This document shows positions 28,758 through 36,664 of a DNA stretch of 64,000 nucleotides, piece after piece. The notes beneath the pieces are model-generated. The model saw nothing but the letters and a program-made list of their open reading frames with translations. It had not been told where the DNA came from and ran no database searches. Source of the stretch: Pseudomonas sp. GCEP-101 (GTDB lineage: Bacteria; Pseudomonadota; Gammaproteobacteria; Pseudomonadales; Pseudomonadaceae); assembly GCF_025133575.1 (NCBI RefSeq), contig NZ_CP104011.1, positions 1,922,001 through 1,986,000 of the forward strand. Direction: 5' to 3'. Both the position numbers and the translations under genes were made by a program. Every line of letters starts with the position of its first letter. Within the stretch, counting starts at the first letter, position 1.

Positions 28758-28945
28758 GTTGCCTGGAAAAAGGCAGACCTCATCGGAACGTGGATGACCA
28801 GATTAAGTTTTCCGGTCACGGTGTAGTCAGATATATGGAAGTAAGTAGTGAATCGACCAGGCCAATAAGTTTCGTTGTTTTGATCGAATTTTGACCAATG
28901 GCGAAAGTCAATACTTTGAAACATCTTGTAACCGTGTGGCCACTT

Positions 28946-29227
28946 TTACCCCGAGTTATCCACACGATCAATGCGCAAAATCTGTACAGAACGCCCTTTC
29001 ACCCGAAAAGCCGCCTGGTACGGCCAGCGCTCCACCGGCAATTCCCGCACGCCGGGCACCTCGCTGGGCATGCCGCTGCTGCTCTGCTCCAGGTTCGCCA
29101 GCGGGCGAACCTGCTCGACGATGTCCTGGATGGCGCGCAGCGCCTTCTCCGGGCCGATCAACACGACGTAATGGTCGTAGATGGCATCCAGGTCGGCGGC
29201 TGCCTTGTGCGTCCACTGTAGGCTCAT
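28946..29227 (-). CDS. RelE/ParE-family toxin
   Basis: 93 residues from ATG 29227 (MSLQWTHKAAADLDAIYDHY). The ParE-like fold signature is visible: KAAADLDAIYDHYV, then the middle PGVRELPVERWPYQAAFRV and the C-terminal strand VQILRIDRV. ParE toxins inhibit gyrase, while related RelE toxins cleave mRNA; the sequence alone favours ParE because of the CopG-type partner. The start overlaps the antitoxin stop as ATGA (29224-29227). Confidence 0.85.
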   Translation of the reverse strand: MSLQWTHKAAADLDAIYDHYVVLIGPEKALRAIQDIVEQVRPLANLEQSSSGMPSEVPGVRELPVERWPYQAAFRVKGRSVQILRIDRVDNSG

Positions 29228-29451
29228 GCCAGGCCCCACTTGGCTTCGATGACGGCGTGCTCCAGCAGATGGCCGGCATCGGCGTCCGCCACCCCTTCAT
29301 CGATGGCCGCCACGTGCCAGCTCTGGCGCTCCAGGTACTGCGCCAGGGCTTGGCGCAGGTGATACGGCCGGTCCCGGTGGGTGGCGCGGGCCAACTGGTC
29401 CAGCGCTGCCACGAGGGCGTCATCGGCGCGAAATGAAACAACGGTGGTCAC
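29224..29451 (-). CDS. ribbon-helix-helix (CopG/ParD-like) antitoxin
   Basis: 75 residues starting MTTVVSFRADDALVAALDQLARATHRDRPYHLRQAL, a textbook ribbon-helix-helix: a short beta strand (VVSFRAD) and two helices. The C-terminal part (SWHVAAIDEGVADADAG) is the toxin-binding tail usual for this group. It precedes the toxin, and the pair forms a two-gene operon with a palindrome-containing promoter region. Confidence 0.88.
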   Translation of the reverse strand: MTTVVSFRADDALVAALDQLARATHRDRPYHLRQALAQYLERQSWHVAAIDEGVADADAGHLLEHAVIEAKWGLA

Positions 29452-29473
29452 TTTTTGAGCAGTCTCGTTTACG

Positions 29474-29513
29474 CTGTATACAGTGTTTACATCGAAGACA
29501 AAAGTATACGTAT
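29474..29513. promoter_or_regulatory. candidate operator of the ParDE-type operon
   Basis: Two AT-rich palindromes lie 23-62 bp upstream of the antitoxin start: CTGTATACAG (29474-29483) and ATACGTAT (29506-29513), sharing GTATAC. Autoregulation by ribbon-helix-helix antitoxins at such sites is usual. The region also covers the spacer to the divergent dioxygenase gene at 29552. Confidence 0.5.
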
Positions 29514-29551
29514 CAGTGACTTAGCGTCAATGAACGAATGCGGAGGCACCG

Positions 29552-30265
29552 ATGGGCGGAACCTGTGAAACGGCTACGGAGCAGACAGTCCGGGGCTTGC
29601 AGCGTGATGGCCATGCCTTGCTGCGGGGCATCGTCGCGGCACAACAGGTGGCGGAACTGCGTGCGGCCATCGATGCACTGCAGCCGCAGCACTGGGACTA
29701 CGAAGGGCTGGTGGATCATTACAAGTGCGTGTTCAACCGCGACCCGCTGTGGTTGCCCTACCTCGATCCGACCGGTGTGATCGAGCCGGTGGAAGCGCTG
29801 CTGGGCGCGGATTGCCATGTGATCGGCCAGACCGCGTGGCGCTGCCATCCCGGCTTCATCGGGGCGGAGATGCACCTGGATTACCTGCCCATGGCGCTGC
29901 CGCCGGCGTGCCTGGACGATCCGTCCTTCGAGCTGCCGGCGTTCGTCTGCACGGCACAGCTGTACCTGAGCGACATCGACGAGTCGCTGTGCCCGACGCT
30001 GGTGATTCCCGGCAGCCACCGAGCGGGCAGAGCGCCGCGCGCGGACGAGGATCAATGGCGGGGCCAGGGGGCGGAGCCGGTGCTGTGCCAGGCTGGCGAC
30101 GTACTGCTGCTGCGCAGCGAGCTGTGGCATGCGGGCAGCCGCAACACCAGCCAGCGCACGCGCTACCTGCTGCAGACGCATTACGGCCGGCGCATGGTCG
30201 CGCAGAAGTTTTCGCCCTATCTGCGCTGGGCACCCGCGCCAGAGACGCCTGCTGGGCGACCATGA
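29552..30265 (+). CDS. phytanoyl-CoA dioxygenase (PhyH)-family protein
   Basis: 237 residues of the Fe(II)/2-oxoglutarate oxygenase type. The HxD pair is H108 and D110 (GAEMHLDYLP), the distal His is H193 (SELWHAGSRN), and R204 (QRTRYLLQ) would hold 2-oxoglutarate. All metal ligands are present, so it is probably an active hydroxylase. The substrate is unknown. GGAGG lies 5 nt before the ATG. It may be co-transcribed with the GFA-family gene 44 bp downstream. Confidence 0.82.
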   Translation: MGGTCETATEQTVRGLQRDGHALLRGIVAAQQVAELRAAIDALQPQHWDYEGLVDHYKCVFNRDPLWLPYLDPTGVIEPVEALLGADCHVIGQTAWRCHPGFIGAEMHLDYLPMALPPACLDDPSFELPAFVCTAQLYLSDIDESLCPTLVIPGSHRAGRAPRADEDQWRGQGAEPVLCQAGDVLLLRSELWHAGSRNTSQRTRYLLQTHYGRRMVAQKFSPYLRWAPAPETPAGRP

Positions 30266-30309
30266 AGCAGCGGAATACGATTGAGCGATCTCGCCACGGA
30301 GGAATGTCG

Positions 30310-30711
30310 ATGAGTGATGTGCATACCGGAGGCTGCCATTGCGGCCAACTGCGCTACGCGTGCGATGCGCCACTGACGGACGTCGCCCATTGCCACTGTT
30401 CGATCTGCCGGCGCACCACCGGCGGCATCGTCACCACCTGGGTCACGGTGCCCCTGGCGAGTTTTCACTGGACCCACGGAACGCCGGCGCAGTACCGGTC
30501 TTCGCCTTCCTGCCTGCGCTATTTCTGCGGCAATTGCGGGGCGCAACTGGCGCTGTTCACCGACCACGCGCCGGATACGCTGGACCTGACCACGGCGACA
30601 CTGGACGAGGTTGCCACGGTGGTGCCGGACCGACACATCTGGGTGAAAAGCCGGTTGCCGTGGATTCATCTGGACGAGCAACTGGACGAGGAGTGGGAGG
30701 AAAAGCTCTAG
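30310..30711 (+). CDS. GFA-family (glutathione-dependent formaldehyde-activating-like) zinc protein
   Basis: 133 residues with all seven family cysteines: C9 and C11 (GGCHCG), C28, C30, C33 (HCHCSICRR), C73 and C76 (FCGNCGAQLAL), which bind two zinc ions. Most GFA-family members are not formaldehyde-activating, and the true reaction here is unknown. ATG 30310 is preceded by GGAGGA at good distance; ATG 30304 is too close to it. Confidence 0.88.
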   Translation: MSDVHTGGCHCGQLRYACDAPLTDVAHCHCSICRRTTGGIVTTWVTVPLASFHWTHGTPAQYRSSPSCLRYFCGNCGAQLALFTDHAPDTLDLTTATLDEVATVVPDRHIWVKSRLPWIHLDEQLDEEWEEKL

Positions 30712-30729
30712 CCGTCGCGGTCGCTCCCT

Positions 30730-30815
30730 GGTTCGCGAGCAAGGACTAGGCGTCCCCCTCGGTCCTACGAAGAGCGGCACCGTAGCCCCCTGTAGGAGCG
30801 AGCTTGCTCGCGAAC
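30730..30815. repeat. REP pair (one degenerate, one intact copy)
   Basis: The intact copy is at 30790-30815; the opposite-facing copy at 30730-30774 keeps GTTCGCGAGCAAGGAC and TCCTACGA with an altered centre. The same altered centre occurs at 151-192. Confidence 0.8.
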
Positions 30816-30832
30816 AGCCTTTCCGGAGGCTG

Positions 30833-32791
30833 TCAGGGCAGCTCCAGCCCGCCTGACGCCTTGTGCAACTCGCGCAAATGCGCGCCAATCTGTTTGGTGT
30901 TGGCCTCCAGCGCGGCCAGCTCGTCGCGGCGCTCGGCGGTGAGCAGGGCGCGCACCTCGCGGTCGAGGTTGTCGCTGAGCTGGCGCAGCCGCTGCTGGCG
31001 CTGCTGGGTCTGCTTCTCCAGAGTGGCGGTTTCCGGCGCCTGGGGCAGGCCGTAGCCGCCGTCGAGCAGCTCTGCCGGGCGGCTGAGGAAGCCGCTGTCG
31101 TCGAGGATCTGTTGCAGCGTCTTGCCGGCCGCCGCGAGGTCCGGCTTGCTCTGCATGGCGTCCGGATTGCTCAGGTACAGGCGCTTGAGTTCGTCCTGGG
31201 CCAGCAGCAGCTGGCGGCGCAGCGAGGCCTGCTCGAGCAGCAGCAGGGCGGCGCTGGAGCGCAGGTCGGCCTTGTCGAACCACGGGCGGCGCTCGACGGC
31301 GGGGAGTGCCAGCCAGTCCTCGACCTTGTCCTGCGGGACGTGCATGCGCTGCTTGAGCACGTCGAACATGGCCTGGTAGCGGTCGCGGAAGGAGTCGAAG
31401 CGATAGCCCAGGCGCAGGGCTTCCTTGGGGTTGTCCAGCACGCTGGCGTCGGCGATGCCCTTGTTCTCCAGCAGGCCCAGCACGCCGTAGGGAGTGATGC
31501 TGTCCATGGTCTGCAGGCTCTGCCGACCGATGCCGCTGCGCAGCAGCTTGAGCGTTTCCACCGCGCAATTGTTGGACAGGAAGTAGTAGTTGCCGTCGTA
31601 GCTCCAGTGGCTCTGCGCCGAGCGCTCCACCAGGCTGGCGACTTCCTCGCGACTGAGCTTGAGCGGGATCGACGCCAGGCTGCGCAGTTCGACCTTGGTG
31701 TACTCCTCGATCACTTGGGACAACGGCAGCACGAACAGCCGCGACGGGTAGGCGCCGGTCAGGCCGTCCCAGCTGGACAGTTGCAGGTCGCCGACGAAGG
31801 CGCGGTAGGAGAGCACCAGGTGCTGGTCCAGGTCCAGGCGGCAGGCCGGGCCGCGCGGGCGTCCGGGCGCGCAGACCACCAGGCGCAGCATGGTGTGGCC
31901 CCAGCGGCTGGCGATCTCGGTGTTGGCTTCGGCGATCAGGTAGTCGACCTCGTAGACGCGCTCCGGGTCGAGATAGCCCAGCGGCTGCCGGCCGAAGTCG
32001 CGGCCGGCATTGAGGTAGGCATAGCGGGGCGAGCATTCGTCATGCGGGCGCTCGCCGAAGCGCGCCGCGTAATAGCGGTACAGCGCCGGACGGCGACAGG
32101 CAAAGCTGCGGTCGAGCAGGAAGTACTCCATATTCACCGCAACATACTCGCGCGGATTGGTCAGCTCGTAGCGGTCCGGGCTGCGCAGCAGGAAGCGGTT
32201 GTGCTGCTCGCGCTCGCCGTGCTTGCCGGCATATTGCGGCCAGCCGGCCAGGTCGAGCAGGCGCGGGTCGTCGGAGAGCGTGAAGCGCCGGCCGGTCTGC
32301 CCGCGGCATTCATCCGGGGCGCCGACGCGGCCGAGGCTCTTGTCGCGCATCGTGCAGCGGCGGATCACCCGGCCCTCGTCGGCTTCCCAGAGGCGCGCGC
32401 GGTCGTAGAGGTGGGTCAGCTCATGCAGCAGGGTGGCCAGCAGTTCGCGGCGCAAGGTGCCGTGGGTGCGGCCGGTCTGCTCGGTGGCTGCGCTGCCGTC
32501 GGTGAGCGGGCCAAGATAGCGGGTATTCAGGGCGATGGCGCCGGGTCGCAGGGTGCGGCCCATGCCGTTGCTGGGCAGGTCGTCGCGCCATTGCACCTGG
32601 ACGCTGCGGTCCAGGCGCTGCACGAAGCTGTCCGGCAGGGTGTGCAAGGCTTCGTCCAGCAGTTGCTGGCTGGCCTGGCGCTGGGCGGCGTCCAGGCCGT
32701 CGGCGTCTAGCTCCAGGCGGAGCGAGGCGTGGCTGCTGGCGGCGACGAGCAGTGCCAGGGCCGCCAGCCAGCGGCCAGCGCGGTGTCTCAC
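30833..32791 (-). CDS. exported protein with HExxH motif and DUF4105 (Lnb_N-like) domain
   Basis: 652 residues. A signal peptide (residues 1-22, ALALLVAASSHAS) is followed by an N-terminal domain with a zinc-metallopeptidase motif HELTH at 123-127 and downstream acidic residues (E215, E222 in NPREYVAVNMEYF). A DUF4105 domain runs from about 280, with conserved GHTMLRL (H299) and SNNCAV (C409) that could form a His/Cys active site. A Gln/Arg/Leu-rich coiled coil is at about 570-645. DUF4105 is, as I recall, related to the periplasmic part of the lipoprotein N-acyltransferase Lnb. The gene overlaps the upstream DUF2388 stop as ATGA. Function unknown. Confidence 0.8.
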   Translation of the reverse strand: MRHRAGRWLAALALLVAASSHASLRLELDADGLDAAQRQASQQLLDEALHTLPDSFVQRLDRSVQVQWRDDLPSNGMGRTLRPGAIALNTRYLGPLTDGSAATEQTGRTHGTLRRELLATLLHELTHLYDRARLWEADEGRVIRRCTMRDKSLGRVGAPDECRGQTGRRFTLSDDPRLLDLAGWPQYAGKHGEREQHNRFLLRSPDRYELTNPREYVAVNMEYFLLDRSFACRRPALYRYYAARFGERPHDECSPRYAYLNAGRDFGRQPLGYLDPERVYEVDYLIAEANTEIASRWGHTMLRLVVCAPGRPRGPACRLDLDQHLVLSYRAFVGDLQLSSWDGLTGAYPSRLFVLPLSQVIEEYTKVELRSLASIPLKLSREEVASLVERSAQSHWSYDGNYYFLSNNCAVETLKLLRSGIGRQSLQTMDSITPYGVLGLLENKGIADASVLDNPKEALRLGYRFDSFRDRYQAMFDVLKQRMHVPQDKVEDWLALPAVERRPWFDKADLRSSAALLLLEQASLRRQLLLAQDELKRLYLSNPDAMQSKPDLAAAGKTLQQILDDSGFLSRPAELLDGGYGLPQAPETATLEKQTQQRQQRLRQLSDNLDREVRALLTAERRDELAALEANTKQIGAHLRELHKASGGLELP

Positions 32792-33123
32792 AGAGCGAGA
32801 ATGGCTTCGGCCAGGTCCTGGTCGGAGGCTTCGCGCGCCTGCGGCACCTGCTCGCGCAGCACCTTAAACGCGGCTTCCAGCTGGGCGCCGCGGATGGCGC
32901 CGTCGCTGCCGACGTAGCTGGCGGCATCGTCACGGGCTTCGCGGACGACCTTCATGTCACGCACGGAGGTGGTGGTGTCCGAGGTGAAGTCGATGCTGCG
33001 GGCGAAGGCGTTGGTGGTGATGTTGAACACGCGGACCACCGAGTGGGCCTGGGCGGTGGACGCGCAGGCGGCGAGCAGCAGGCCGAGGATCAGGGGGCTC
33101 TTGGAAAGCGAGCTGAGGCGCAT
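32788..33123 (-). CDS. DUF2388 small exported protein (copy A)
   Basis: 111 residues. A signal peptide ends near CASTAQA. The mature protein has a short strand region (VRVFNITTNAFARSIDFTSDTT) and the family core ARDDAASYVGSDGAIRGAQLEAA, with C-terminal DLAEAILAL. It overlaps the DUF4105 gene start as ATGA, so the two products are probably made together. The family function is unknown; it is mostly found in pseudomonads. Confidence 0.87.
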   Translation of the reverse strand: MRLSSLSKSPLILGLLLAACASTAQAHSVVRVFNITTNAFARSIDFTSDTTTSVRDMKVVREARDDAASYVGSDGAIRGAQLEAAFKVLREQVPQAREASDQDLAEAILAL

Positions 33124-33161
33124 GGATGTCTCCGAAAGGGCAGCGGGGGCTGCTCACGACT

Positions 33162-33455
33162 TTATTTGGCAAGAATGGCTTCGGCCAGTTCCCGATCGTT
33201 CGCCGCCATCGCCGGATATTCCTGGCGCAGCCAGCGTAGCGCGGCTTCGAGGCGGGCACCGCGCAGAGCGCCGTCGGTGGCCACGAACTGCGCCGCGTCA
33301 TCGCGGGCGCCGCGCAGCAGCTTGTTGTCGAAGGGCGCGCTGGTGACCTGGCTGGTGGCGTAGCTGGTCGCAACCGGGAACTGGGTGGTCTGGTCGAACG
33401 CCCGGACGGGCAGGGAACAGGTCAGTAGCGGCAGCAGCAACAACAGGGTACGCAT
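33162..33455 (-). CDS. DUF2388 small exported protein (copy B)
   Basis: 97 residues from ATG 33455 (MRTLLLLLPLLTCSLPVRA, a signal peptide). The core ARDDAAQFVATDGALRGARLEAAL and the tail DRELAEAILAK match copies A and C. A more upstream ATG at 33488 would spoil the signal peptide. It lies 38 bp upstream of copy A in the same direction. Confidence 0.87.
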   Translation of the reverse strand: MRTLLLLLPLLTCSLPVRAFDQTTQFPVATSYATSQVTSAPFDNKLLRGARDDAAQFVATDGALRGARLEAALRWLRQEYPAMAANDRELAEAILAK

Positions 33456-33523
33456 GGGCTCGGACGATCGGAAAAGCACAGCCGACAAGGCTAACGGAAT
33501 GCGCGGAGGAGAGCCAGCGCAGA

Positions 33524-33546
33524 GCGCCGGGCGGAGCGCCCGGCGC
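33524..33546 (-). terminator. GC-rich hairpin between DUF2388 copies C and B
   Basis: Stem GCGCCGGGC/GCCCGGCGC with a 5-nt loop, 20 bp after the copy C stop. There is no T-run, so it may attenuate or protect the transcript rather than end it. Confidence 0.4.
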
Positions 33547-33566
33547 GGTAGGGATGCAACGCGGAA

Positions 33567-33887
33567 TCAGATGGTCAGGATGGCCTGGGCCAGTTGCTGA
33601 TCGTTGGCGGCCAGGGTCGGCAGTTTGCTGCGGATGTGCGCCAGCGCGGCTTCCAGATGCGCACCGCGGATCTGACCCTGGCTGGCGACGAAGGTGGCAG
33701 CGTCGTCACGGGCTTCGAGCACGATCTTGTCGTCCTTGAAGGAGTTGCTCAGGTCCGAGGTGCCATCGGAGGTGGCGCCGGTGGCGCGCACCGACAGGTC
33801 GGTGGTGTAGACGAAGCTGGTGGCGTAGGCGCCAGTGGCGCAGCCGATCAGTGCGGCGGCAGCGATCAGGCGAAGACTGTTCTTCAT
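33567..33887 (-). CDS. DUF2388 small exported protein (copy C)
   Basis: 106 residues from ATG 33887. The signal peptide is KNSLRLIAAAALIGCATGAYA. The core ARDDAATFVASQGQIRGAHLEAAL and tail QQLAQAILTI define the family. The mature N-terminus (TSFVYTTDLSVRATGATSDGTSDL) is longer and Thr/Ser-rich. It is the first of three tandem paralogues, which diverge mainly between the signal peptide and the core. Confidence 0.87.
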   Translation of the reverse strand: MKNSLRLIAAAALIGCATGAYATSFVYTTDLSVRATGATSDGTSDLSNSFKDDKIVLEARDDAATFVASQGQIRGAHLEAALAHIRSKLPTLAANDQQLAQAILTI

Positions 33888-33979
33888 GGAGCGGCTCCGG
33901 ATAAGGCCAGACAAGGTGGCCGGGGCGGCCACTCTAACTGTGCTCAAGACTAGCCAAGACTGACCGGCGTCACCAGCTT

Positions 33980-34180
33980 TCAGCGCCAGAATGGTTTCGA
34001 GATTTCTCGCATGCGCTCGCTGGGGCTGATGCCCAGGTCTGCCAGTTGCAGGCTGGTGAGCTCGGCGAGCTGGCGGCGGGTGCGGGCGTTTCGCAGCCAT
34101 TCGCCTACTACTGCGTGTAATCGGCGCAGCAGGGTGGCAGAGTGGGGTGTAGGCAGGTCGGGTGACAGTGCGCGTTCCAT
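33980..34180 (-). CDS. DUF1127 small protein
   Basis: 66 residues. The C-terminal DUF1127 motif is complete: RRQLAELTSLQLADLGISPSERMREISKPFW. DUF1127 proteins are small, Arg-rich and helical; some bind RNA or regulate phosphate and carbon uptake, but most are uncharacterised. It is preceded by a 280-bp non-coding stretch with repeated AACTGTA-type motifs. Confidence 0.88.
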   Translation of the reverse strand: MERALSPDLPTPHSATLLRRLHAVVGEWLRNARTRRQLAELTSLQLADLGISPSERMREISKPFWR

Positions 34181-34213
34181 GGCGGGCCTCCTGGCGACCG
34201 TAGTGGACGGTCA

Positions 34214-34458
34214 GTACAGACTCGCACTGCACGACATGCTGTATCAGAGGCAGCAGAGGGATATTGAAGGGGTACAGCGAGGGAAAATGCAGAACTGTAC
34301 CGGCGTGGTGGCGCGCGGCTGTTCTGTAACCAGCGAGGCGGGGAGGTGCAGGAATATGGTCGTTCAGAATGCCACAGGCCGCTCCAGATGAGCGGCCTCA
34401 GGCAAACTACCAGTACAGTTTAGGCGAGCCCGGAGAGATTGGCTCAGTTGTACTGTTG
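34214..34458. promoter_or_regulatory. cluster of AACTGTA / GTACAGTT motifs
   Basis: Copies on both strands upstream of the DUF1127 gene at 34180: GTACAGA (34214), GTACAGC (34272), AACTGTAC (34293-34300), TTCTGTAAC (34322), GTACAGTT (34413-34420) and AGTTGTACTGTTGA (34446-34459). Such recurrence in a non-coding stretch suggests a multi-site operator, possibly for a GntR/MocR-type regulator (inference). Confidence 0.45.
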
Positions 34459-34460
34459 AA

Positions 34461-34667
34461 TCAGCGCCAGAACGGCTTGTTCAGTTCGGCGTAACGCTGG
34501 GCTTCGCTGATGCCGGCGTCGGCCAGCAGGCGGGAGTCCAGGCGGGCCAGCTGACGGCGGCTTTCCATGCGGCGCTGCCACAGGCGAACGGTGCCGACGA
34601 GGCCACGGTGGGCGCTGGAGGTGCTACGGGTGGTGCTCAGAGCTGCGGAACCGAGGGTACGTTCCAT
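34461..34667 (-). CDS. DUF1127 small protein
   Basis: 68 residues from ATG 34667, chosen because AAGGA is 8 nt upstream; ATG 34676 touches the AAGGA. The Thr/Ser-rich head (MERTLGSAALSTTRSTSSAHRG) leads to the DUF1127 motif RRQLARLDSRLLADAGISEAQRYAELNKPFW. It is similar to, but clearly diverged from, the copy at 33980-34180. The non-coding stretch in front also carries the AACTGTA-type motifs. Confidence 0.88.
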   Translation of the reverse strand: MERTLGSAALSTTRSTSSAHRGLVGTVRLWQRRMESRRQLARLDSRLLADAGISEAQRYAELNKPFWR

Positions 34668-34752
34668 GGTGGTCATCCTTCTCGCTTGTGGCGAGTAGTC
34701 AGTTGCTGAATGGATTGAGCATATGATCTGACTTTTTGGTCAGGGATGACAG

Positions 34753-34919
34753 GTACAGTTGATCTGTATTGTGGCTACTCACCCGATTGTAATTTTGAAC
34801 TGTAATGGTCTTTTTCGGGGCGAACTGTATCGTTGCGCTCCATTCTGGTGCGCAATGCATGAGGATCTGAGGTTTTTCGGAGGGTGCCGGCCACGCTGGC
34901 CGCTGGGGAGCTGAACAGT
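34753..34919. promoter_or_regulatory. second cluster of AACTGTA / GTACAGTT motifs
   Basis: GTACAGTT (34753-34760), AACTGTAA (34798-34805), AACTGTAT (34823-34830) and AACAGTT (34914-34920). The two AACTGTA copies are direct repeats 25 bp apart, on the same helical face within half a turn. The 34681-34980 interval has no gene; it is AT-richer than its surroundings and must hold the promoter of the 34461-34667 gene. Confidence 0.45.
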
Positions 34920-34980
34920 TGAGGCGGGATAAAAATCTGTTCAGGAGTGTTTTTACGTGGTTTTTTTCCGGCTGTAAACC

Positions 34981-35014
34981 CTTGCGGGCCATTCATTGCT
35001 GAATGGCCCGCAAG
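34981..35014 (-). terminator. perfect 15-bp hairpin after the CoA-transferase gene
   Basis: CTTGCGGGCCATTCA pairs exactly with TGAATGGCCCGCAAG across a 4-nt loop, starting 11 bp past the stop codon at 35025. On the minus strand it is followed only by GGTTTACAG, so termination may be partial. Confidence 0.65.
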
Positions 35015-35024
35015 GCAGCTGGAA

Positions 35025-36521
35025 TCAGCTCGCTGCCAGCATGTGGCCGCGTTCTTCCAGGTTGATATGCCACTCCAGGGCTTCGCGCAGGATGTGCGGA
35101 GTATGGCCGCCGCGCTCGCAGGCGGCATCGAAGTAGCAATTCAGGGCGTCGCGGTAGGACGGGTGCACGCAGTTGTCGATGATCACCCGGGCGCGCTCGC
35201 GCGGCGCCAGGCCACGCAGGTCGGCCAGGCCGACTTCAGTGACGAGGATGTCCACGTCGTGCTCGGTGTGGTCGACGTGGCTGACCATCGGCACCACGCT
35301 GGAAATGTTGCCGCCCTTGGCGATGGACTTGGTGACGAAGATGGCCAGGTGTGCGTTGCGGGCGAAGTCGCCCGAGCCACCGATGCCGTTCATCATCTTC
35401 GTGCCGCCCACGTGGGTGGAGTTCACGTTGCCGTAGATGTCGAACTCCAGCGCGGTGTTGATGCCGATGATGCCCAGTCGACGGACGACTTCGGGGTGGT
35501 TGGAGATCTCCTGCGGACGCAGGACGAGTTTGTCCTTGTAGCGCTCCAGGTTGCCGAACACGTCGGCGTTGCGGCGGGTCGACAGGGTGATGGAGCTGCC
35601 CGAGGCGAAGCGCAGCTTGCCGGCGTCGATCAGGTCGAAGGTCGAGTCCTGGAGTACTTCGGAGTACATGGTCAGGTTCTCGAAGGGGGACTCGATCAGG
35701 CCGCACATCACGGCGTTGGCGATGCTGCCGATGCCGGCCTGCAGCGGGCCGAGGCTGTTGCTCATGCGGCCGGCTTCCACTTCACGCTTGAAGAAGTCGA
35801 TCAGGTGGTTGGCGATGCCCTGGGTCTCGTCGTCCGGCGGTAGCACGGTGGACGGAGAGTCCGCCTGGTCGTTGACGACGATGGCGACGATCTTCTCCGG
35901 CGGGATCGAGATGGCAGTGCTGCCGATGCGGTCGTCGACCTTGGTCAGCGGGATCGGCGTGCGGGTCGGGCGGTACGTCGGGATGTAGATGTCGTGCAGG
36001 CCTTCCAGGTTGGGGTTGTGCGCGACGTTGATCTCGACGATGACCTGCTTGGCGAAGATCGCGAAGCTGGCGGAGTTGCCCACCGAGGTGGTCGGTACGA
36101 TGTGGCCTTGCTCGGTGATCGCGACGGCTTCGATGACGGCGATGTCCGGCAGCTTGAGCTGGTGGTTGCGCAGCTGCTCGACGGTTTCGGAGAGGTGCTG
36201 GTCGATGAACATCACCTCGCCGGCGTTGATCGCCTTGCGCAGGGTGCTGTCGACCTGGAAGGGCATACGTCGGGCCAGCACGCCGGCTTCGGTGAGCTGC
36301 TTGTCGAGGTCGTTGCCCAGGCTCGCGCCGGTCATCAGGCTGATGCGCAGCGGCTCCTGCTTGGCGCGCTCGGCGAGGGCCTTGGGTACGGCCTTGGCTT
36401 CGCCGGCGCGGGTGAAGCCGCTCATGCCGACGGTCATGCCGTCCTTGATAAGGGCCGCGGCCTGGTCGGCAGTCATCACCTTGTCCAGCAGGGAGGACAT
36501 ACGCACGCGATCACGGAACAT
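35025..36521 (-). CDS. acetyl-CoA hydrolase / succinyl-CoA:acetate (propionate) CoA-transferase
   Basis: 498 residues of the Cat1/ScpC/AarC class that moves CoA between carboxylates. Seen: MFRDRVRMSSLLDKVMTADQAA start, GMSGFTRAGEAKAVP, SFAIFAKQVIVEINV, the glutamate region ALEFDIYGNVNSTHVGGTKMMNGIGGSGDF (catalytic Glu in NTALEFD) and the C-terminal LREALEWHINLEE. ATG 36521 follows GAGG; the longer open frame to 37331 is antisense-like. In pseudomonads it can run acetate assimilation or propionate and acetate activation. It is next to the transhydrogenase operon with its own terminator between. Confidence 0.9.
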   Translation of the reverse strand: MFRDRVRMSSLLDKVMTADQAAALIKDGMTVGMSGFTRAGEAKAVPKALAERAKQEPLRISLMTGASLGNDLDKQLTEAGVLARRMPFQVDSTLRKAINAGEVMFIDQHLSETVEQLRNHQLKLPDIAVIEAVAITEQGHIVPTTSVGNSASFAIFAKQVIVEINVAHNPNLEGLHDIYIPTYRPTRTPIPLTKVDDRIGSTAISIPPEKIVAIVVNDQADSPSTVLPPDDETQGIANHLIDFFKREVEAGRMSNSLGPLQAGIGSIANAVMCGLIESPFENLTMYSEVLQDSTFDLIDAGKLRFASGSSITLSTRRNADVFGNLERYKDKLVLRPQEISNHPEVVRRLGIIGINTALEFDIYGNVNSTHVGGTKMMNGIGGSGDFARNAHLAIFVTKSIAKGGNISSVVPMVSHVDHTEHDVDILVTEVGLADLRGLAPRERARVIIDNCVHPSYRDALNCYFDAACERGGHTPHILREALEWHINLEERGHMLAAS

Positions 36522-36664
36522 GGGAAAACCTCGGGGCAGTAGGAAGTGCGAGGCCGCCAGTCTAGGGACTCGGCGATTTTTGGCTCTTATACCAAGGTCG
36601 AAAAATCGTCCGGCGGGGGCCTCTTTACTACCAATGTCCAGCGGGTTTTCCATTGCGCAAAAGC

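Noticed and set aside
28388-28924. Minus-strand frame of 178 codons opposite the DUF2218 gene
   Set aside because: It runs through the DUF2218 gene and its terminator; no motif.
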